Of a stretch of DNA of 25,488 nt, positions 20,929 through 25,488 are shown in pieces; the first letter of the stretch is position 1; the number at the start of each line of letters is the position of its first letter. A model generated the notes under the pieces. That model was not told where the DNA came from, ran no database searches, and was given only the letters and a program-made list of their open reading frames with translations. The DNA comes from a virus: positions 1-25,488 of the IMG/VR virus record IMGVR_UViG_3300017719_000180; one strand, written 5' to 3'. Position numbers and translations under genes: made by a program.

Positions 20929-21656
20929 TGTATCTTCGTGATCACAAAATACTGTATCTTCATATACCAAGAACTGGAGGGCAAAGTGTAACACGGTTCT
21001 TCTATGATTGCTTGGGTATCCTTGATCAGTTTGCCAACACGAACGGATACAATGAAATCAAACAAAGTAAAACAGTAGAACAACTCTATCAGTCAGACTC
21101 GCCGAATGAACGATACCTATTCGCCAAGAACAATCATTGGAAAATGCCAGGACCACTGATCCTGACGCATATGACGTTGGACGAGTATGTACAGCATGGA
21201 TATATTACTGAACAGGAGTTGCTTTCTACCAAAAAATTAGTTACAGTAAGAAATCCATACGAAAAGATTATCAGTTCATGCAACTATCGAAATGTTGCCC
21301 CAGACTGGTTCTGGTTAGATCGTATGGTTAATGAAAGCAAAATGGGTTCAGAGAAATATCGGCACTTCATGAGACAATCTGATTACATAAAATACAACGG
21401 CGAAGTCACTGTTGATGAAATCGTGCGGATTGAGGATATCAACCGCATACCTTCCCTTGTATCAGATAGAATCGATGTGACCGGAAAATCTGTACCTCAC
21501 TTTCATAAACTCCCTGCAGGGACAGTCTACAAGCGTGTGATCGACAGAGAGATCATATGCGCAACTGAGGTGGGGCATATTAAACGCGCAACATTAGATT
21601 GGATCAACGACTACTACCACGAAGACTTTGAGAGGTTTGGATACGAAAAGGTATGA
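20928..21656 (+). CDS. Second sulfotransferase-family protein, 242 aa
   Basis: ATG 20928 overlaps the previous TAA (TAATG). A TTG in the same frame at 20913 is less likely. LHIPRTGGQS (11-20) is the PAPS 5'-sulfate loop, and LVTVRNPYEKIISSC (104-118) is the 3'-phosphate motif. PGPLILTHMTLDEY may contain the catalytic histidine (His81). It resembles eukaryotic-type Sulfotransfer_2 enzymes. It is embedded among glycosyltransferases with no gaps, so it probably sulfates the glycan they build. It is only distantly similar to the first sulfotransferase. Confidence 0.82.
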   Translation: MYLRDHKILYLHIPRTGGQSVTRFFYDCLGILDQFANTNGYNEIKQSKTVEQLYQSDSPNERYLFAKNNHWKMPGPLILTHMTLDEYVQHGYITEQELLSTKKLVTVRNPYEKIISSCNYRNVAPDWFWLDRMVNESKMGSEKYRHFMRQSDYIKYNGEVTVDEIVRIEDINRIPSLVSDRIDVTGKSVPHFHKLPAGTVYKRVIDREIICATEVGHIKRATLDWINDYYHEDFERFGYEKV

Positions 21657-22351
21657 AGGCAAAAATTATTACACTCCGAGATAATAAGTTCTCGGTAGCA
21701 GCAGTAGAGAAGGCACTCGCCTCATCAGAAAAAGTCGGAAACGGTTTTACCGTTGAGGTATACGATGCGATCACACCAGAAATGGTTGATGATAAAATGA
21801 AAGAGCATCGCCTCACTTGGAACTATCCATCTGCCGGTGAGGAGTATGACATGAAAAGTGGATTGAAGAAAGCAGCATATATGACCGCGAAACTCAACAA
21901 GCGAATCGGTTGTTTCTTATCGCACTATGAGCAGTGGAAACAGTGTGCTGAGTCTGGAGAATCGATGATCGTACTGGAGCATGATGCACTATTCACCAAC
22001 AAGGTTGAAGTTGACATGCTCGAGGAAAGTAGTTACAATATAATAGGATTGAATAATCCGAAGGGTGCTACGCGACGTGCCAGTCTTTTCGATCAGCAAG
22101 TCAAACAGCGACCCGAGGGTGTTGTATCTTGCCCGAAGGTTGATCTGGATCATGTACCCCAAGGATTAGCAGGTAATTCTGCATACTATATAAAACCTGA
22201 AGGCGCAAAGAAGATGCTAGAACTGGTGAATGAATTTGGTGCGTGGCCAAACGATGCGATTATGTGTCGCCAGTTACTCGGCGGTAAACTGGGTGTCACG
22301 AACCCATACTACACGAAAGTACAAGGACTTGTTTCAACTACATCATTATGA
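21653..22351 (+). CDS. GT25-like glycosyltransferase, third copy, 232 aa
   Basis: It overlaps the previous gene by four bases. The family pattern is clear: KIITLRDN, RIGCFLSHYEQWKQCAESGE (84-103), MIVLEHDALF (105-114) with Glu109-His-Asp111, and LAGNSAYYIKPEGAKKMLEL. Compared with the first two copies it keeps the canonical C-x-L-S-H motif, and G/C-ending codons are more frequent. Acceptor is unknown. Confidence 0.75.
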   Translation: MKAKIITLRDNKFSVAAVEKALASSEKVGNGFTVEVYDAITPEMVDDKMKEHRLTWNYPSAGEEYDMKSGLKKAAYMTAKLNKRIGCFLSHYEQWKQCAESGESMIVLEHDALFTNKVEVDMLEESSYNIIGLNNPKGATRRASLFDQQVKQRPEGVVSCPKVDLDHVPQGLAGNSAYYIKPEGAKKMLELVNEFGAWPNDAIMCRQLLGGKLGVTNPYYTKVQGLVSTTSL

Positions 22352-22995
22352 AATCTTTTGTTATTACGATTGAGTCTATGCCCGAGTCAGTCAAACTCGC
22401 CGAGCGATGTATTCGCTCCATGCCTGAGTTTGATGTACAGAAATTTACTGCGATTACACCAGACGATGATCCTATAATGATCGCAGGTTGCGAGGGTTTA
22501 GACCTATCGTTTTTTGATGTCGACGCTCGTAGATATTCCCGCTTTGAGCGATGCGTGTCAGCGTTCTTATCTCACTACTCATTATGGAAACAGTGTGCTG
22601 AGGAAAACGTTGAGTATCAAATCTTTGAGCACGATGCTGTTTGCGTAGGAAACCTTCCTAAGTTTATTTCGTATGAGGGTTGTATCTCGCTAGGCGCGCC
22701 AAGTTACGGTAAGTTCAACACACCGAAGGTTCTGGGCGTCTCCCCTCTCGTCAGTAAGATTTACTTTCCTGGCGCGCACGCGTACCGACTTAAACCAAAG
22801 GCGGCGAAAACCCTCGTGCAACACGCTAGAGAGAACGCTGCGCCCACCGATGTATATCTGTGTAAGAGTAACTTCCCTTGGTTGCAGGAATACTACCCTT
22901 GGCCAGTAGAAGCGCGTGACACCTTCTCTACGATACAACACGAGCGAGGTTGTCAGGCGAAGCATGGATACAATGAGAAATATAAACTGTTATGA
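22348..22995 (+). CDS. GT25-like glycosyltransferase, fourth copy, 215 aa
   Basis: It starts four bases before the end of the third copy. FVITIESMPES begins the fold, CVSAFLSHYSLWKQCAEENV (69-88) parallels the same block of the gene upstream, and QIFEHDAVCV (91-100) carries Glu94-His-Asp96. FPGAHAYRLKPKAAKTL matches the acceptor-site block. The near-identical SHY..WKQCAE stretch with the third copy suggests a tandem duplication followed by divergence. Confidence 0.75.
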   Translation: MKSFVITIESMPESVKLAERCIRSMPEFDVQKFTAITPDDDPIMIAGCEGLDLSFFDVDARRYSRFERCVSAFLSHYSLWKQCAEENVEYQIFEHDAVCVGNLPKFISYEGCISLGAPSYGKFNTPKVLGVSPLVSKIYFPGAHAYRLKPKAAKTLVQHARENAAPTDVYLCKSNFPWLQEYYPWPVEARDTFSTIQHERGCQAKHGYNEKYKLL

Positions 22996-23663
22996 TAAAT
23001 GTAGTCTGCGTTTTATGGGGCGATAAGTTTCCCGAAACATATGCTCAAAACCTGAAGTCAATGGTAGAGCGTAACTCCACGGTTCCTCATAAATTTATTT
23101 GCCTGAGCGATAGAAAGATAGAAGGCATCGAGACTAAGATCCTTCGCCCAGGAATGAATGGGTGGTGGAATAAACTTCAGATATTTGATGGCAGTATCAA
23201 AGGGCGAATCGTATACCTTGACCTTGACACTGTGATCACTGGAAACATCGACTGGTTGCTCAGTTATGATGGTGCTTTCGCTGGAATCGAAGACCTCGGC
23301 AGTGTCAATCCTCACCAGAAACATTTGTCTAACGTGCTACAGAGTGCGGTGATGTCATTTGACTCAGCAAAGATGGACTGGGTTTGGTTTGACTTTATGA
23401 TGCAGCAACAGACGATAACGTCAAAATTCCGAGGCGATGGTGAGTATCTACACAGTGCCATAAAGAAACCTGTTTTGCTGCAACGTAAATTTCCGGAGCA
23501 AATTAAGTCGTATAAGTATCAGGTGTATCCGGATAATATTGGAGGCACTTCCATTGTTTGTTTCCATGGTCGCCCAAGTATTATTCAAGCGATGAATGAA
23601 TCAGTAACAACCCCAATGAAAACATATGAACCACAAGAGTGGGTGAAGGAATATTGGAAATGA
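22992..23663 (+). CDS. GT-A-type glycosyltransferase-like protein, 223 aa
   Basis: It overlaps the previous stop (ATGA). VVCVLWGDKFPETYAQNLKS begins a nucleotide-sugar fold, IVYLDLDTVITGNIDWL holds the D-x-D motif (Asp77-Leu-Asp79), and SIVCFHGRPS near the end supplies a conserved histidine block seen in GT8-like phage proteins. It lacks membrane segments. It is unlike the GT25 copies in sequence, so the cassette contains two fold groups. Confidence 0.72.
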   Translation: MINVVCVLWGDKFPETYAQNLKSMVERNSTVPHKFICLSDRKIEGIETKILRPGMNGWWNKLQIFDGSIKGRIVYLDLDTVITGNIDWLLSYDGAFAGIEDLGSVNPHQKHLSNVLQSAVMSFDSAKMDWVWFDFMMQQQTITSKFRGDGEYLHSAIKKPVLLQRKFPEQIKSYKYQVYPDNIGGTSIVCFHGRPSIIQAMNESVTTPMKTYEPQEWVKEYWK

Positions 23664-24340
23664 CTAAAGTTGTACACGTAATTGGTAACGGCGACAAGGC
23701 GACTTACTACAACAAAGAAGAGCGTAAAGGCATGAAGATCTTATGTAACATGCCTCCGTTCGAGATATCACCAAGCGAAGTCTATGCTACTTGTATGGTT
23801 GATTTTAAAATGATGATGGCGCTGACTGAGGGTTCGGTCAACCTTGACAGTTATCAGTGGATTTTAGGCACTCGCCCTAAGATCTGGATGAACGATAAAA
23901 AGCGTGCGCTCTTCTACATGAAGTACGCTCCGAACATCCGAGAGTTCTATACTCACATTCCTAAGTACGCCAAGAACGCAACCAACTTTAACTGCGGTCA
24001 CATGGCAGTACACTATGCCGCGAACAAGCAGAAAGCAGACGAAGTACATATGTATGGATTCGACACGCTACTTGACTTCAACATGCGTAGCACCACTGAC
24101 CTTGTACTTAACAGCGATCGCAGTAACAACAATAACTATCGCCTACTTAACAACTGGAGACCTGTCTGGACCAGTTTGTTTAAAGAGTTCCCGAATACTA
24201 AGTTTGTTCTACATCACAACCATGACAACCTGAAAATTAAAAAGCTTGACAATATCGAAGTAAAAGTATACAATGGTATTCTAACTAAAGCGCAACAGCG
24301 TAAAGACGAAAGTGATTTCAGTGAGACAACAAATGTTTGA
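23660..24340 (+). CDS. Possible Rossmann-type sugar transferase, 226 aa
   Basis: ATG 23660 overlaps the previous stop (ATGA). An in-frame GTG at 23639 is less likely. VVHVIGNGDKATYY (4-17) looks like the nucleotide-binding start found in GT42-like sialyltransferases and MptE-like proteins, ILCNMPP follows, and the second half has NFNCGHMAVHYAANK, EVHMYGFDTLLDFNMRS and VLHHNHDN. This pattern is one I recall as a conserved marine phage protein of unknown substrate. The transferase call is weak. It closes the glycan cassette and overlaps the exonuclease gene by eight bases. Confidence 0.5.
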   Translation: MTKVVHVIGNGDKATYYNKEERKGMKILCNMPPFEISPSEVYATCMVDFKMMMALTEGSVNLDSYQWILGTRPKIWMNDKKRALFYMKYAPNIREFYTHIPKYAKNATNFNCGHMAVHYAANKQKADEVHMYGFDTLLDFNMRSTTDLVLNSDRSNNNNYRLLNNWRPVWTSLFKEFPNTKFVLHHNHDNLKIKKLDNIEVKVYNGILTKAQQRKDESDFSETTNV

Positions 24341-24998
24341 ACATGTAGGAATTGATCTGGGTTATGAAGACCTAGATTGTGAAACCAAAGAGTCGGGTAG
24401 AAAGTATTCAACACCCGAAGGCGTTAAGTACCCATCGATCACCACGGTACTCAGTATTCTCTCGCGCGATGCGATTATGGCATGGCGACGTAGAGTCGGC
24501 GCTGAGGAAGCAAATAAGATCTCTCACCGTGCTTCAACACGTGGTACAGCGGTACACGCTATCATCGAAAAGTACCTGAACAACGATGAGGACTACCGTG
24601 AAGGATATTTGCCAAATATCATTGACAACTTCCTGACGGTTAAAGAAGTATTAGATTCCCGTATCGGTAAGATCTATGCTCAAGAGGTTCCACTGTATTC
24701 TGATTACCTTGGCGTTGCTGGTCGCGTTGACTGTGTCGCTGAGTTTGATGGTAAACCTGCAATCATTGACTTTAAGACTAGCAAGCGTTTAAAGACAATC
24801 GAGCATGTTGAGAGTTATTTTATGCAGGAAGCATTTTATGCTATAGCATGGGAAGAGCGTACTCAGATTCCTATTACTCAACTGGTTACAATCATCTCAG
24901 TGGATGGTGGTGAGTGTCAAGTGTTTGTTGAGCATCGCGACAACTGGGTCAAACCTTTGCAAGATGTAATCGCTAGATACGACAAGAAGAGAAAGTAA
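24333..24998 (+). CDS. PD-(D/E)XK exonuclease (RecB/MGME1-like), 221 aa
   Basis: The start chosen is ATG 24333 (MFEHVGIDLGYEDL). Upstream in-frame GTGs at 24312 and 24321 would extend it by four to seven residues. The catalytic core is visible: RGTAVH with His75, QEVPLY (Glu118), AGRVDCVAEF (Asp133), AIIDFKTSKR (Asp146, Lys148) and a QEAFYA motif at 165-170. Such enzymes trim DNA ends in replication or recombination and occur in T4-like marine phages. The tRNA cluster follows after five bases. Confidence 0.85.
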   Translation: MFEHVGIDLGYEDLDCETKESGRKYSTPEGVKYPSITTVLSILSRDAIMAWRRRVGAEEANKISHRASTRGTAVHAIIEKYLNNDEDYREGYLPNIIDNFLTVKEVLDSRIGKIYAQEVPLYSDYLGVAGRVDCVAEFDGKPAIIDFKTSKRLKTIEHVESYFMQEAFYAIAWEERTQIPITQLVTIISVDGGECQVFVEHRDNWVKPLQDVIARYDKKRK

Positions 24999-25003
24999 TA
25001 ATT

Positions 25004-25079
<76 letters not shown>

Positions 25080-25104
25080 AATTAGTTTATATATAAAGTA
25101 ACAT

Positions 25105-25180
25105 GGGGCGGTAGCTCAGTAGGGAGAGCGACTGGTTTGCATCCAGTAGGTCGGGGGTTCGATCCCCTCTCGCTCCACCA
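25105..25180 (+). tRNA. tRNA-Ala (anticodon TGC)
   Basis: Acceptor GGGGCGG pairs with TCGCTCC. Position 3 is G opposite T at position 70, the G3-U70 identity element of alanine tRNAs. The anticodon loop is TTTGCAT, the T loop TTCGATC, and CCA is encoded. Confidence 0.95.
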
Positions 25181-25184
25181 TGTT

Positions 25185-25272
25185 AGAGGATTGTCTGAGT
25201 GGTCGAAAGAGGCGGTCTTGAAAACCGTTAGACCGAGAGGTCTCGGGAGTTCGAATCCCTCATCCTCTGCCA
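25185..25272 (+). tRNA. tRNA-Ser (anticodon TGA)
   Basis: The acceptor AGAGGAT pairs with ATCCTCT. The anticodon loop is CTTGAAA, a long variable arm (ACCGAGAGGTC region) marks a class II serine tRNA, the T loop is TTCGAAT, and CCA is encoded. It starts four bases after the alanine tRNA. Confidence 0.95.
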
Positions 25273-25279
25273 ATATTAA

Positions 25280-25355
25280 TGGCGAGTAGTTCAGTTGGTA
25301 GAACGCGTGACTGTTAATCACGTTGTCGCAGGTTCGAGCCCTGCCTCGCCAGCCA
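25280..25355 (+). tRNA. tRNA-Asn (anticodon GTT)
   Basis: The acceptor TGGCGAG pairs with CTCGCCA. The anticodon arm is CGTGA/TCACG with loop CTGTTAA, the T loop is TTCGAGC, and the 3' CCA is encoded. It is the last of the four tandem tRNAs. Confidence 0.95.
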
Positions 25356-25375
25356 TTCTTATAGGGAAGTTGGAA

Positions 25376-25488
25376 TTAATCTGCCAGCGGATTGTCTAGG
25401 GATTTTTGTAGGATATCTCTGAGGTCCGCGTCAAGTTTATCCATCTTTTTCTCGAGGCGATCTTCGAGGGTTCTCATAGTATCTCGCA
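25376..25488 (-). CDS. Opposite-strand small or partial gene ending near the tRNA cluster
   Basis: On the minus strand a frame enters from the right edge and ends at TAA (25376-25378). If it begins at the ATG at 25477-25475, with GAG six bases upstream, it is a 33-residue helix MRTLEDRLEKKMDKLDADLR... with heptad spacing typical of a coiled coil. It may instead continue beyond the window. It is the only minus-strand frame I support, and marks a possible convergent boundary of transcription units. The 20 bases between it and tRNA-Asn hold no clear terminator. Confidence 0.4.
   Translation of the reverse strand, partial: RDTMRTLEDRLEKKMDKLDADLRDILQKSLDNPLAD

Noticed and set aside
16088-23554. 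14-base repeat GGAGGCACTTCCAT at 16088 and 23541
   Set aside because: One or so identical 14-mers is expected by chance in a window this size, and the second copy is in a coding sequence.
25082-25321. Minus-strand open frame of 79 codons across the tRNA cluster
   Set aside because: It is the antisense reading of three tRNA genes, which often gives false proteins with segments such as GSNPRPTGCKPVALPTELPP.

Overview
The window looks like part of the genome of a lytic, tailed T4-type (myovirus-like) bacteriophage of the marine group related to T4-like cyanophages and pelagiphages. The evidence is: a T4-type lysozyme, class Ia ribonucleotide reductase genes, a phage-type PhoH, a SegE-like GIY-YIG protein, several small families I recall from marine T4-like phages, T4 late-promoter-like octamers (TATAAATA/AATAAATA), very dense one-strand coding with ATGA/TAATG overlaps, and a tRNA cluster. 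No photosynthesis gene is present, so a cyanobacterial host is not indicated. The host is not identifiable from the sequence, beyond being a bacterium with a standard 16S rRNA 3' end.

Layout. (1) 1-2.6 kb: the tail of a possible HNH protein, a small unknown, a 471-aa unknown and a virion-structural-like protein. (2) 2.6-11.3 kb: a run of lysine-rich proteins. Many begin with the pattern M-x-x-F-x-x-[YF]-[ILV]-x-E, which strongly resembles the T4 capsid-targeting sequence that the gp21 prohead protease removes from internal head proteins. Among them are a protein with the motifs of a ligase/capping-type nucleotidyltransferase, a HIGH-type nucleotidyltransferase fused to an SH3-like and basic tail, and two long proteins with internal (I/L/V)-x-E sites that look like head-processed polyproteins. 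Two proteins carry near-perfect EF-hand/dockerin calcium loops. (3) 11.2-12.0 kb: a small lipoprotein and a holin-like protein. (4) 12.1-15.6 kb: nrdA with a glutaredoxin domain placed before its redox tail, nrdB, a mini zinc ribbon and a SegE-like GIY-YIG gene. (5) 15.6-17.8 kb: a DUF6433-like gene, a small gene followed by a 14-nt perfect complement of the 16S rRNA 3' end in a foldable leader, a small gene, phoH and lysozyme. (6) 17.8-24.3 kb: a tightly overlapping carbohydrate-modification island with two sulfotransferases, four GT25-like and two GT-A-like glycosyltransferases, and a possible Rossmann-type sugar transferase. (7) 24.3-25.5 kb: a PD-(D/E)XK exonuclease, four tRNAs (Thr, Ala, Ser, Asn) and the end of a reading frame on the opposite strand.

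Working model. Region 2 would be made late, packaged in the head, trimmed by the phage protease and delivered with the DNA. Region 4 makes dNTPs, regions 3 and 5 supply lysis functions, and region 6 decorates a surface glycan of the virion or host. The packaged-protein idea and the self-masking strong ribosome-binding element near 16.3 kb are the two most unusual signals.
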